Part shown: one piece after another, positions 1 to 6,622 of the stretch
Numbering within the stretch: the stretch's first letter is position 1
Layout of the letters: each line of letters begins with the position of its first letter
From: Eubacterium sp.
GTDB lineage: Bacteria; Bacillota; Clostridia; Lachnospirales; Lachnospiraceae
Length of the DNA stretch: 64,000 nt
Assembly: GCA_021769425.1 (NCBI GenBank)
Contig: JAETSX010000051.1
Coordinates: 1-64,000, forward strand
Direction of reading: 5' to 3'
Position numbers and translations under genes: made by a program
Notes under the pieces: generated by a model
Database searches by the model: none
What the model was told of the DNA's origin: nothing
Seen by the model: the letters and a program-made list of their open reading frames with translations, nothing else

Positions 1-405
1 TGCAAGATTGTATTACGCCATGAAGCAATCAACACATGGCGGGATTTGGTGCGTAAAGAAGAACGGGAAATATCCCTTGACTATCTGATGTCGGAAAGAT
101 ATTTTGAACCGTCTGCTATGGACAGCTATTTTGAAAGACAGGAGAAGCCGGCTGTATTTCTTGTGTTGGGAAAGGAAGTTATCGTTGATGATGAACGGTT
201 GGCAACGGCATTATCAAGATTGCCGCGATTAAGGCGAGAAGTCCTGTTGCTTTATTACTTCGTTGGTTATCGTGATGAAGCAATCGGCAGACTGTACGGG
301 CGTTGCAGAAGTACGATAAACAGTCGGAGAAATGTTGCATTAAAACAGTTGCGAAAAGAATGGGAGAAATTGGAGCATGAGGAACAAAAAGCTGATACCT
401 TTTGA
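1..405 (+). CDS. Tn916-type sigma-70 family factor, 5' end cut by window edge
   Basis: The reading frame is open from base 1 (CKIVLRHEAINTWRDLVRK) to the stop at 403-405, so the start lies outside the window. The C-terminal half has a sigma region 4 helix-turn-helix: RLPRLRREVLLLYYFVGYRD, then EAIGRLYGRCRSTINSRRN. The overall pattern (SLDYLM, then ERLATAL, then LPRLRREV) matches the small sigma-like protein found near the right end of Tn916/Tn1549-type conjugative transposons. There it is thought to help control transfer or excision genes. The stop overlaps the next gene's start region by 29 bases, which indicates one transcript. Confidence 0.8.
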   Translation, partial: CKIVLRHEAINTWRDLVRKEEREISLDYLMSERYFEPSAMDSYFERQEKPAVFLVLGKEVIVDDERLATALSRLPRLRREVLLLYYFVGYRDEAIGRLYGRCRSTINSRRNVALKQLRKEWEKLEHEEQKADTF

Positions 406-580
406 TGTAATCCAAAAAGCCGTTGCCGGAGAGCCGGAAGCGGTAGACACAGTCTTGCGGCACTACACCGCACATATCAAATACCTGTCTATGTATAAAG
501 GGCATATTAATGACGATACACAAGACAGGTTAAAGGCTAAACTGGTTGAAGCTATACTGAAATTCCGCTTCGATCGATAG
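377..580 (+). CDS. Small helix-turn-helix protein of conjugative transposon
   Basis: A 67-residue protein starting with MRNKKLIPFDVIQKAVAGEP. It resembles the short HTH_16-type protein encoded directly after the sigma factor in Tn916-like elements: FDVIQKAV..GEPEAVDTVLRHY, then a C-terminal segment DDTQDRLKAKLVEAILKFRF. The reading frame begins inside the upstream sigma gene, so the two are translationally coupled. In intact elements excisionase and integrase genes usually follow. Here they are absent and a long hairpin and repeat-filled gap come next. Confidence 0.75.
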   Translation: MRNKKLIPFDVIQKAVAGEPEAVDTVLRHYTAHIKYLSMYKGHINDDTQDRLKAKLVEAILKFRFDR

Positions 581-585
581 GAAGT

Positions 586-657
586 AGCAAAGACAGGAAA
601 AGCTGTCAAGGGTAAACTTCGCGCTACGCGCCCTTGACAGCTTTTCCCGCCTTTGCT
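586..657. terminator. Long inverted repeat after the sigma/HTH pair
   Basis: A perfect 17-bp stem pairs bases 596-612 (GGAAAAGCTGTCAAGGG) with 631-647. It is extended by AGCAAAG at 586-592 pairing with CTTTGCT at 651-657. It sits six bases after the HTH stop. There is no strong T run, so it may act as a bidirectional terminator or a structural element of the conjugative transposon. Confidence 0.5.
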
Positions 658-718
658 GTTGGGCAGTCAAGAGGACGCAATCGGATAGACCGCTTGCGCC
701 CTCAATCCAGTATGGAAT

Positions 719-830
719 GTTACACGATAGAGGGCGTTTCTCGCTTGAATTAAGCGCATTACAGCGGTGATAAGGCAGTGGTTAAGGGATTTATACTCCT
801 GCCCTCAAAAACGACGTTCTATTGCGTAAC
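719..830. repeat. 112-bp imperfect repeat, copy A
   Basis: It begins GTTACACGATAGAGGGCG and ends GCCCTCAAAAACGACGTTCT plus ATTGCGTAAC. The two ends are related as an inverted repeat (GTTAC.C.RTAGA). A second copy of identical length lies at 1144-1255. The interior of the two copies differs while both ends are conserved. No reading frame of note. Confidence 0.6.
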
Positions 831-1008
831 ATGGCAAACGGTATTTCTTTGTACTGTCGTTTCCATTCCATTTTTCCATTCCCACAGCTTTGCCGCTGTA
901 TCTTAATTTTAAAGGAGAGGGGTTAGGAAAAGGATAGGAAAGGAATAGGTATTTAATTAAATCCGTATTTGGTTTTTCTTTAATTAGTTATATCTTTATT
1001 TAATTGCG

Positions 1009-1072
1009 TTGGATTTTCCGATGTCGGATAACCCGATGTCGGAAAATCCAATATCGGAAAATCCAACACCGG
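1009..1072. repeat. Tandem 15-bp iteron-like repeats with flanking inverted arm
   Basis: Three head-to-tail 15-bp units: GATGTCGGATAACCC (1020-1034), GATGTCGGAAAATCC (1035-1049) and AATATCGGAAAATCC (1050-1064), with a degenerate fourth unit after them. TTGGATTTTCCGAT at 1009-1022 is the exact complement of ATCGGAAAATCCAA at 1053-1066. The array can therefore also fold as a hairpin. It could be a protein-binding iteron array or the eroded end of a gene encoding (M/I)S(D/E)NP repeats. Confidence 0.5.
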
Positions 1073-1143
1073 GAGTCGTTACGGTGTTCAAAATCCGTCT
1101 AATCTAACTGCTTTGTAAAACTACTGATTTTGCGGGTAGGTAT

Positions 1144-1255
1144 GTTATGCAGTAGAGGGTAAAAAGTCTTTGATTTATGCAGATTTCAGAGCATAAAAAA
1201 CACTTAGACGATATTTTATATTCCTACCCTCAAAAATGGCGTTCTACTGCGTAAC
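1144..1255. repeat. 112-bp imperfect repeat, copy B
   Basis: Starts GTTATGCAGTAGAGGGTA and ends CCTACCCTCAAAAATGGCG plus TTCTACTGCGTAAC. It has the same length, the same end motifs and the same inverted relationship of the ends as copy A at 719-830. The conserved right end (CCTCAAAAA.GRCGTTCTA.TGCGTAAC) is the longest shared block. Confidence 0.6.
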
Positions 1256-1260
1256 AAAAA

Positions 1261-1306
1261 GCAGAGAACCGACCACTAATGAAAGTGATATGTTCTCTGC
1301 TCTTGT
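1261..1306. terminator. Hairpin, probable terminator
   Basis: GCAGAGAAC at 1261-1269 pairs perfectly with GTTCTCTGC at 1292-1300, followed by TCTTGTTT. It lies in the gene-free stretch 581-1469, which otherwise holds the two 112-bp repeats and the 15-bp repeats. I see no other gene there. Confidence 0.5.
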
Positions 1307-1469
1307 TTGCACTCTGTTTGTCAGCGTTAGTAATAAGTTGTTTTGAATACTTCCTTATCAACGTAAAACTAAGGGTTTCAAGGACTTTAATATAGTGAAG
1401 TGTGCAAAATGAATGTAAGCAATTTTACGGTTTTTGTAACGGTATTTCAGAAAGAGAGGAAAACATATT

Positions 1470-1700
1470 ATGGGTATTATTCAGTTGGCAGATGTTCCAA
1501 AGTGCAGTTGTGAAGTATCAATGTTTTATCACAGATACAGAGAGCCGATTTCAAGAATCAGGACGATAGAGCAGAGAAATCATATACTTTCTGTCATGCA
1601 GGAAGATTTTGAAAGACACATCAGAGTATATCCGCAGGAACGGAACGAATATTCAGAAACGTATCAACTATTGAAAAGAAAATGCATGGAGGTTTTGTGA
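1470..1700 (+). CDS. Small hypothetical protein of the mobile element
   Basis: A 76-residue protein (MGIIQLADVPKCSCEVSMFY...) that I do not recognise. It is charged, without membrane segments or signal peptide, and its C-terminal half (about 30-76) looks helical. AGAGAGGAAAACATATT precedes the ATG, giving a usable ribosome site. Its TGA stop overlaps the ATG of the next gene (TGATG at 1698-1702), so it begins a small three-gene operon ending in an HNH nuclease. Confidence 0.6.
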   Translation: MGIIQLADVPKCSCEVSMFYHRYREPISRIRTIEQRNHILSVMQEDFERHIRVYPQERNEYSETYQLLKRKCMEVL

Positions 1701-1939
1701 TGGTGGGTGATGAAGAATTAAGACGTATTTATAACCTATTTACGGATTGCTGGCATTACTTTAAAAAATATGCGGATGTGAGAGACGAGGATATTTATTG
1801 GGAAAATGTCGTCAGTGAATCCGGCGAACTATCAAAGAAATATAACAATGATAAGTTTGCGATTGCTTTGATTTTGGCAGTCGTTGATGAATTTGAGCGG
1901 AAAGCAAAGGAGTTGAGGAAAAATGCGGAAACACAGTAA
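1700..1939 (+). CDS. Small hypothetical protein of the mobile element
   Basis: Start chosen at ATG 1700 because GGAGG lies at 1688-1692; an ATG 18 bases upstream (1682) lacks a site. The 79-residue product (MVGDEELRRIYNLFTDCWHY) is acidic and helical, with no recognised domain. The gene overlaps its upstream neighbour by one base and its downstream HNH gene by 17 bases, which indicates tight translational coupling. Function unknown; by position it is a phage or plasmid accessory gene. Confidence 0.6.
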   Translation: MVGDEELRRIYNLFTDCWHYFKKYADVRDEDIYWENVVSESGELSKKYNNDKFAIALILAVVDEFERKAKELRKNAETQ

Positions 1940-2177
1940 AGAATATGACGATTATATGAAGTCTGATGAATGGGCTGAAAAATGTAATCAGCGGTTGAAG
2001 ATAGCGGAGCATAAATGCGAGATGTGTGGAGGATTAGAGAAAAATTCAAAGGGTTTGCAAATACATCATATATCTTACAAAAATCTTGGAAGAGAAAATG
2101 TCGGAAATGAACTGATTTGCGTTTGTGGTCGCTGTCATTTAATGCTGCATCGGTATTATAACCGCAGAAGAGCGTGA
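1923..2177 (+). CDS. Small HNH endonuclease
   Basis: An 84-residue protein with a compact HNH fold. A zinc-knuckle pair CEMC sits around residues 36-39 and CGRC around 70-73. Between them is the catalytic IHHISYKNLG with a following E..NELICVCGRCH. HNH proteins of this size in phages and ICEs nick or cut DNA and often neighbour terminase genes, helping packaging. Here the next gene is a small-terminase-like protein, which fits. It overlaps the upstream gene by 17 bases. Confidence 0.85.
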   Translation: MRKHSKEYDDYMKSDEWAEKCNQRLKIAEHKCEMCGGLEKNSKGLQIHHISYKNLGRENVGNELICVCGRCHLMLHRYYNRRRA

Positions 2178-2228
2178 AAATCTAAGCGCCACGCATATAC
2201 ACAATTTATAAAAAAGGAGCAGATTTAT

Positions 2229-2864
2229 ATGAAAAATGAAGAAAAAACAGATGGTAGAGGTCAATACATGGTTCGGGCATGGGAAGAAGCCAAGAAAGCA
2301 GGAGGGCTTTCCTATTCCCCAGAGCAGATACAAGCTATTTTGGAGGAGCGTGATGATATAGTGCTGACAAGGGAGGAAGTGAAAAACAGAATATCTGCAT
2401 ATTTTCAGAGTTGCTTGACATTATCAGAGGACGAGGACACGCAAGAATTTAATTATGTGTGGAAACGGAATCCGACAAAAAGCGGTTTGGCGTTGGCATT
2501 GGGTGTATCTCCGCAGACGGTAGTTGATTATGTGAAAGGCTCTGACCGTAGGGGAAATATTTACAAGAGAGAGGGAGAAAACAAAGGCAGACAAAAAATT
2601 GCTACAGCTGATTTTGACCTTATCAGAAAAGCCTATATTCTTATTGAAGATTTTAACGAGCAAAAATTAGGCGATAACCGCAATAATGCCGGAACTATCT
2701 TTTGGCTGAACAACAAAGAAAATACACGTTGGAGCAATGAGCAGGAATTTAAGTTTGGAACAGTCGAACAGCCAGAAAGAAGGGTTTTGTCTGCTGATGA
2801 ATTACCAAATCTATTCTTGAAAGACAAAGATAATATACCAAGTCTGCCGGAACTATTGGAGTAA
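2229..2864 (+). CDS. P22 gp3-like DNA-packaging (small terminase subunit-like) protein
   Basis: A 211-residue protein with strong site AAGGAG before ATG 2229. Residues about 50-70 carry a YF motif (TREEVKNRISAYFQSC). Then comes an HTH-like KSGLALALGVSPQTVVDYVK, and a conserved C-terminal block with DFDLIRKAYILIEDFNEQKL and NNAGTIFWLNNKENTRWSNE. This order resembles the P22 gp3 family of small terminase subunits, which recognise the pac site. A large terminase is not in the window. The family assignment is by remembered motif pattern and could instead be a related HTH regulator. Confidence 0.55.
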   Translation: MKNEEKTDGRGQYMVRAWEEAKKAGGLSYSPEQIQAILEERDDIVLTREEVKNRISAYFQSCLTLSEDEDTQEFNYVWKRNPTKSGLALALGVSPQTVVDYVKGSDRRGNIYKREGENKGRQKIATADFDLIRKAYILIEDFNEQKLGDNRNNAGTIFWLNNKENTRWSNEQEFKFGTVEQPERRVLSADELPNLFLKDKDNIPSLPELLE

Positions 2865-2922
2865 AAAGAAAGAGAAAAGCTACCTCAATTAGGTATAAAG
2901 TCAGATGATGGGGAGGGAGAAA

Positions 2923-3510
2923 ATGAGTTTTAAAGCATATGTTGAAGAAATCTTGCAAAATGAGGTTTTAAGCGTGGTTAGGCAGCAGGGATATGTTCTT
3001 GAAACTGAAATTTGCACTATGGTATGTGAAAAATACAATATTTCTTTATATATAGTGCGTGCAACGCTTAGAAGAATTTATCCCGAAATGGCGTTACAGA
3101 AAAGGCGTATGTCGGACGATTTGAAGCGGTTTTACGGATTGGAAGTGAAAGGCTATCCGATTGTATATCTTATGATAAGTGATTTTATGGTAACAATAAA
3201 AATTTTCATAAAGAAAGAACGAGGTAAAAATATGGCATATCAGGACAGCGAGTATGTAAAGAAAATGCAACAGGCACAGATTAGAGCTTTCGACCACGAA
3301 AGGGAATTAAACGATTTCCGCAAGCAGTTTAAGAAACAGCTCGAGAATGGACTGACCGAAGAAAAATTAAAGAAGAATTACAGATGTGGTGAAAACAGTT
3401 TGAAAATGTTCCGGGAGATTGTGAAAGAAGTAGAACAGGAAAGGCAGAATGGAGCGGCATTTTTGACTGGTTTTAACAATCCTGATTTTAGGAACATGGG
3501 GAAGAAGTAA
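2923..3510 (+). CDS. Hypothetical protein, possibly two small genes joined in frame
   Basis: The start at ATG 2923 is preceded by GGGAGGG (2911-2917). Residues 1-84 (MSFKAYVEEILQNEVLSVV...) look like a small winged-helix or HTH protein. Residues about 85-103 (ISDFMVTIKIFIKKERGKN) are unlike their surroundings. From ATG 3232 a second unit begins (MAYQDSEYVKKMQQAQIRAF...), highly charged and helical, with its own GAGG site at 3220-3223. The pattern suggests two adjacent genes whose separating stop was lost. Neither half is recognised. Confidence 0.5.
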   Translation: MSFKAYVEEILQNEVLSVVRQQGYVLETEICTMVCEKYNISLYIVRATLRRIYPEMALQKRRMSDDLKRFYGLEVKGYPIVYLMISDFMVTIKIFIKKERGKNMAYQDSEYVKKMQQAQIRAFDHERELNDFRKQFKKQLENGLTEEKLKKNYRCGENSLKMFREIVKEVEQERQNGAAFLTGFNNPDFRNMGKK

Positions 3511-3541
3511 TCCTAACGGTTTGCATTAACGGAAATTTTTC

Positions 3542-3570
3542 TTGAATTTATCAGGGGATTATGCTATATT
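3542..3570 (+). promoter_or_regulatory. Promoter of the antisense RNA
   Basis: TTGAAT at 3542-3547 and TATATT at 3565-3570 are separated by exactly 17 bases. Transcription would start near 3577. No reading frame with a ribosome site follows, consistent with an untranslated RNA. Confidence 0.65.
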
Positions 3571-3576
3571 ATAGAA

Positions 3577-3683
3577 AAGGGAAAGCCATAGAAGCGGCTA
3601 CCCTTAAGTAATCATTGACAAAATCCCCTACAATGTAGGCGTGCCGTCAACTACTGCGAATAGTTGGCGGCTATTTCTTTTTT
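3577..3683 (+). ncRNA. Putative antisense antitoxin RNA of a type I toxin-antitoxin system
   Basis: The region runs from the promoter at 3542-3570 to a strong hairpin GCCGTCAACTACTGC...AGTTGGCGGC (3643-3671) followed by TATTTCTTTTTT. It is about 105 nucleotides, non-coding, and points toward the opposite-strand holin-like peptide gene at 3671-3766. Its 3' end overlaps the 3' end of the toxin message, and the hairpin can terminate both. This tail-to-tail layout is that of TxpA/RatA-type loci. Confidence 0.65.
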
Positions 3684-3766
3684 CCCTTGTAAACCTGATA
3701 AATCAAATTAGCAAGGGCAACAATGAGTATTCCAATCTGAATTAAATCCGGATATGTAACATACAT
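3671..3766 (-). CDS. Holin-like type I toxin peptide (Hol-Tox family)
   Basis: A 31-residue peptide, MYVTYPDLIQIGILIVALAN then LIYQVYKGKKK. It has one transmembrane helix (about residues 9-26) followed by a lysine-rich tail, the form of membrane-depolarising type I toxins. The start is ATG at 3766-3764, preceded on the minus strand by AAAGGAGGG. A longer reading frame exists upstream but its extra 42 residues look like untranslated leader. A convergent small RNA overlaps the 3' end. Confidence 0.7.
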   Translation of the reverse strand: MYVTYPDLIQIGILIVALANLIYQVYKGKKK

Positions 3767-3908
3767 TGTATCGCCCTCCTTTCTTTCATCTGGAGGGCTA
3801 CTTGAACCCTCCGAAAAACAGAGGGGTAAGCCGCCTTTGGCTCTATGGTTTCCCATGTCACAAAGTATATCATAAGTCTGTTTATTCATCAATCACATTT
3901 TAATAATA

Positions 3909-3992
3909 AGTATCAAAAGTAATGTATATAAAAATAGTATCAAAAGTTATTGACAACAACAATAACAAGAGGTAAAATAGTAGTATCAAAAC
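3909..3992 (+). promoter_or_regulatory. Resolvase promoter with repeated operator-like motif
   Basis: TTGACA (3950-3955) and TAAAAT (3973-3978) are spaced by 17 bases. The motif AGTATCAAAA occurs three times: 3909-3918, 3936-3945 just upstream of the -35, and 3982-3991 at the expected transcription start. An inverted version (GTGATACT) is at 4008-4014. The placement suggests repression, possibly by the resolvase itself or an element-encoded regulator. Confidence 0.6.
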
Positions 3993-4034
3993 AGACGAAT
4001 GGTAGAAGTGATACTGAAAGAAAGGGCATTGATT

Positions 4035-4712
4035 ATGTGTGTGTATGGATATTGCCGAATAAGTACAAAGCAGCAGAGCATTGACAGACAGATTAGAAAT
4101 ATTAAGGGCAGTTATGATAAGGCTGTGATAATACAGGAAGTATATACAGGAACAAAGCAGGAAAGACCAGAATGGAATAAGTTGTATAAGAAAGTCAAAG
4201 CAGGAGATACCATTATCTTTGATAGCGTATCACGAATGAGTAGGAATGCGGACGAGGGCTTTTGTCTGTATGAGGAATTATATAATAAGGGCATAGAGCT
4301 TGTATTTCTGAAAGAGCCGCATATCAATACAAGCACATATAAGAAAGCATTAGAGAGCAATATATCAATGACCGGAACAAATGTTGACTTTATCTTAGAG
4401 GGTGTGAATAAGTACCTTATGTCGCTTGCAAAGGAACAGATAAGACTTGCTTTTGAACAGTCAGAAAAAGAAGTACAGGACTTGCATCAGAGAACGAAAG
4501 AGGGAATTGAAACAGCAAGATTGAACGGTAAGCAGATCGGGCAGAAGCAGGGGGCAAAGCTGACAACAAAGAAATCTATTGAAGCAAAGAAGCAGATACA
4601 GAAGCATAGCAAGGATTTTAATGGTGCATTGTCAGATGCGGATTGCATGAAGCTGATAGGGCTTGCAAGAAATACATTCTATAAATATAAGAGAGAATTG
4701 AAAGCAGAATAA
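4035..4712 (+). CDS. Serine recombinase (resolvase/invertase family)
   Basis: A 225-residue small serine recombinase when started at ATG 4035 (AAGGG at 4022-4026); an in-frame ATG at 3999 lacks a ribosome site. The N-terminus CVYGYCRISTKQQSIDRQI contains the catalytic serine of the RIS motif. IIFDSVSRMSRNADEGFCLY carries the conserved arginines. The C-terminus holds a helix-turn-helix (DCMKLIGLARNTFYKYKREL). Such enzymes resolve transposon cointegrates or invert DNA segments. The resolvase-type DNA site was not located, though the repeated AGTATCAAAA boxes upstream are candidates. Confidence 0.88.
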   Translation: MCVYGYCRISTKQQSIDRQIRNIKGSYDKAVIIQEVYTGTKQERPEWNKLYKKVKAGDTIIFDSVSRMSRNADEGFCLYEELYNKGIELVFLKEPHINTSTYKKALESNISMTGTNVDFILEGVNKYLMSLAKEQIRLAFEQSEKEVQDLHQRTKEGIETARLNGKQIGQKQGAKLTTKKSIEAKKQIQKHSKDFNGALSDADCMKLIGLARNTFYKYKRELKAE

Positions 4713-4826
4713 GGATTGTTTAGGTTAGTGCCTTTTCTTGCCGGGCATTTTCAAAAAGGCTTAGTCCTGCTGCCATTCTGAAATATTTTTAAAATATGCA
4801 AAAAGGCGGTTTTGTGATAAAATAAA

Positions 4827-4862
4827 AGAGAAGTCGTTGCTTTTGTGGGCTGACTTCTCTTT
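4827..4862. terminator. Hairpin between resolvase and sigma gene
   Basis: AGAGAAGTC at 4827-4835 pairs with GACTTCTCT at 4852-4860, followed by TTATAT. It probably ends resolvase transcription or separates it from the sigma-factor gene at 4910. Confidence 0.5.
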
Positions 4863-4909
4863 ATATCCTGCATCTACTCAAATTATAGCAAAGGGGTAGG
4901 TGCATTGCA

Positions 4910-5290
4910 ATGACGAATGAGCAAATTGTTTCTGAAATTAGGAACGGTTATTCTGTAACGGATTATATGCAGTTGTTGTATGAAAGCAATCTGCCATTGA
5001 TTAAGAAATTCATAAAGCCATATACCGCCTATGAGCCTATGGAGGACTTATTGCAAGAATCCTATTTTGGATTGTGGGAAGCGGTACAGCATTATGAAAC
5101 GTCTGCAAATGTGCGGTTTATGACTTATGCGGAATATTGGATAAGGCAGTCAGTACAGCGGTATATTGAGAAATGCGGCTCTACAGTGCGAATACCGAGC
5201 CACACAAGGCAGAAAATAGCACGTTATAAGAAAATCGTACAGGAGTTGGAGCAGGAATTAGGCAGAGTGCCGACAGACAATGAAATATAA
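4910..5290 (+). pseudogene. Truncated sigma-70 family factor (regions 1.2-3 only)
   Basis: The 126-residue product has sigma region 2: EPMEDLLQESYFGLWEAVQH, then FMTYAEYWIRQSVQRYIEKC, followed by the start of region 3 (RIPSHTRQKIARYKKIVQEL). Related mobile-element sigma factors run 200 residues or more and continue into region 4. Here the frame stops right after GRVPTDNEI. The downstream sequence belongs to a type III antitoxin-like repeat, so the 3' half was lost, probably by insertion or deletion at about 5288. Confidence 0.65.
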
Positions 5291-5355
5291 GAAGTTCAGA
5301 CGAATCTCTTATTATTCTGCCGGAACTGCATATCGGCATTTATAGAAAAGGTGCA

Positions 5356-5443
5356 GATACAAATATTTTTCGCTACCCAGCGAGCGACTAATAAATGGCT
5401 GGGATACAAATATTTGTGCTCCGCTGATTAGCGGGGCACTTTT
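5356..5443 (+). ncRNA. Remnant of a CptI-type type III antitoxin RNA with its terminator
   Basis: Two direct copies of GATACAAATATTT lie at 5356-5368 and 5403-5415, 47 bases apart. They are followed by a hairpin TGCTCCGC-TGATTA-GCGGGGCA (5417-5438) and CTTTTGT. A short tandem-repeat RNA, then a leaky terminator, then a toxin gene 20 bases on is the layout of type III toxin-antitoxin loci. Only about 1.7 repeat units remain. Confidence 0.5.
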
Positions 5444-5459
5444 GTACATAGGAGATAAT

Positions 5460-5618
5460 TTGAAGACAGGTAATTTTTATTTTATTAAGGATGAATATTA
5501 TAAACGGTTTCCTAATTGTGGATTAATGGGAAAAAAAGATAATGATGAAGCAGGAGTGCATGGGAGACCATGTTTCTATTGTTTTGAAATGGACGGATAT
5601 AAATCATATTTTGAATGA
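5460..5618 (+). pseudogene. cptN: N-terminal fragment of a CptN/ToxN-family endoribonuclease toxin
   Basis: A TTG start at 5460 with AGGAG at 5450-5454 gives 52 residues: MKTGNFYFIKDEYYKRFPNC, then GLMGKKDNDEAGVHGRPCFY, then CFEMDGYKSYFE. The K-TG-FYFI-DEYY-FPN-GLM-K...H-RPCFY pattern matches the N-terminus of CptIN-family toxins, which normally run to about 150-170 residues. The frame ends after the RPC(F/Y)Y-FE block, so the catalytic body is missing. The upstream repeat RNA and terminator support the identification. Almost certainly inactive. Confidence 0.65.
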
Positions 5619-5748
5619 GTTAAATAAAACAAAATGAGTGAGTATGAATGTTTATGGGTAAGTGGCAGGTAATCTAACAAATGCCTTGAAAACGCTGGAA
5701 AATAAGGATTTAAAACTATCCAAGAGATAGGCAAACGAAATATCAAAG

Positions 5749-5796
5749 CTGCAAAATCCCCAAAACCTGTATGTTTTGGGGATTTTGCAGTTTTTT
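5749..5796. terminator. Very strong hairpin terminator
   Basis: An 18-bp perfect stem, CTGCAAAATCCCCAAAAC (5749-5766) with its complement at 5773-5790. The loop is six bases and TTTTTT follows. It terminates rightward transcription out of the mobile-element region. A palindromic repeat element begins 21 bases later. Confidence 0.85.
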
Positions 5797-5816
5797 GTAT
5801 AAAATGCCAGTAGATG

Positions 5817-5996
5817 TTACTCCGGCGGTTAAATATCGCAGAATTTTACGTAGGATAAATTTTCATCTGCAAGGCGGAAGAATGGGTTGTAGCGAGGGTT
5901 ACAACGATTGATGAGGGTCTGCCCCGCTTTATCGGGCACAACGTGGCAGATGAAAATTTAGACAAGAAAAACTGCGATATTTAACCGCTGGAGTAA
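5817..5996 (-). repeat. Family 1 palindromic repeat, copy 1 (180 bp)
   Basis: Terminal inverted repeats TTACTCCGGCGGTTAAATAT plus CGCAG (5817-5841), and the complement with one mismatch at 5972-5996. The core reads on the minus strand TTGTCTAAATTTTCATCTGC, then TGCCCGATAAAGCGGGGCAG, then CTTCCGCCTTGCAGATGAAA. The same core recurs at 15940-16127 and 38144-38259 with different terminal arms. It contains internal hairpins (TGCCC..GGGCA) and no gene. Confidence 0.8.
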
Positions 5997-6240
5997 TAAT
6001 ATTCTATAGGTAAACTATGGGGCAACCATCATGAAAAATAAAAATTGAGTTTACTAACCAGCGTATTATCCCGGCAAGCGATCTGCGGTTGTAGGAGCTA
6101 TCCTTAGCAAGAGTGATTTCGTATAGCGGTGTAACCGTATGGATGTTACCCCTAGCTGTTTACAATACCAGATTAAGAATGGGGATTAGTGATCGGTAAC
6201 ATGAGTATGATGGCAGGCCATGTAACGGAGCACGTTACAG

Positions 6241-6372
6241 ATGGAACATAAGGAACTAAACAAACAATTTTGGGGACAACATTTGTGGGCAAGAGGATAT
6301 TTTGCGGCAAGCAGTGGAAATGTTACAGATGAAATTATCAAAGAATATATACAAAACCAAGATTTACATTAA
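6241..6372 (+). pseudogene. C-terminal remnant of IS200/IS605-family transposase TnpA
   Basis: The 43-residue frame MEHKELNKQFWGQHLWARGY, then FAASSGNVTDEIIKEYIQNQ, matches the C-terminal end of Y1 transposases (FWG.H.WARGYF..SSGNVTDE.I..YI..Q). The N-terminal HUH motif and most of the enzyme are absent; 6000-6240 holds only fragments without an open frame. A hairpin CTACCGTCTT-TAGCCGGTAG at 6471-6490, typical of IS200/IS605 right ends, follows about 100 bases downstream. The element is dead. Confidence 0.7.
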
Positions 6373-6470
6373 AAAAATAACCTTGATAACTTTGAGGTAG
6401 AATCACCTTAGAAAAATAATGATAATCTTGCGGCGAGACAACTTTAGGCTGCTTTAGCAGCAGAGCGAAT

Positions 6471-6490
6471 CTACCGTCTTTAGCCGGTAG
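6471..6490. mobile_element. Hairpin resembling an IS200/IS605 right end
   Basis: CTACCG (6471-6476) pairs with CGGTAG (6485-6490) within the context GAATCTACCG...GGTAGTGGTTCA, like the subterminal hairpin recognised by TnpA at IS200/IS605 right ends. It lies just downstream of the TnpA remnant and upstream of the methylase promoter. Confidence 0.5.
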
Positions 6491-6536
6491 TGGTTCAGTT
6501 GTTAAAACGCCCGGCATAACCATAACGTTCAAGTCA

Positions 6537-6564
6537 TTGACACATATGAATTTTAGGTTATAAT
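6537..6564 (+). promoter_or_regulatory. Consensus promoter of the restriction-modification operon
   Basis: TTGACA (6537-6542) and TATAAT (6559-6564), both perfect consensus hexamers, are spaced by 16 bases. Transcription would start about 50 bases before the methylase ATG at 6623. Confidence 0.8.
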
Positions 6565-6622
6565 GATAGGCAGGATCATACAGCAGTATAAAATTTTGAT
6601 TTTATAAATAGGAGACAAAAGG

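Larger units (their letters stand above)
1..5300. mobile_element. Remnant of a conjugative/phage-like integrated element (left part cut by window edge)
   Basis: This stretch groups genes typical of integrative elements: a Tn916-type sigma factor, an HTH protein, an HNH nuclease, a P22 gp3-like DNA-packaging protein, a serine resolvase and a second phage/ICE-type sigma factor. It also has long AT-rich gaps, inverted repeats and a type I toxin-antitoxin cassette. No integrase, relaxase or capsid gene is visible, and the last sigma gene is truncated, so it reads as a decayed or nested element rather than a complete one. The right boundary is uncertain; more debris (type III toxin remnant, IS200/IS605 tail) follows to about 6500. 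No attachment repeats could be identified. Confidence 0.6.

Noticed and set aside
1-6600. tRNA-linked attachment site for the mobile element
   Set aside because: No tRNA gene or matching direct repeats flanking the region could be recognised by eye.
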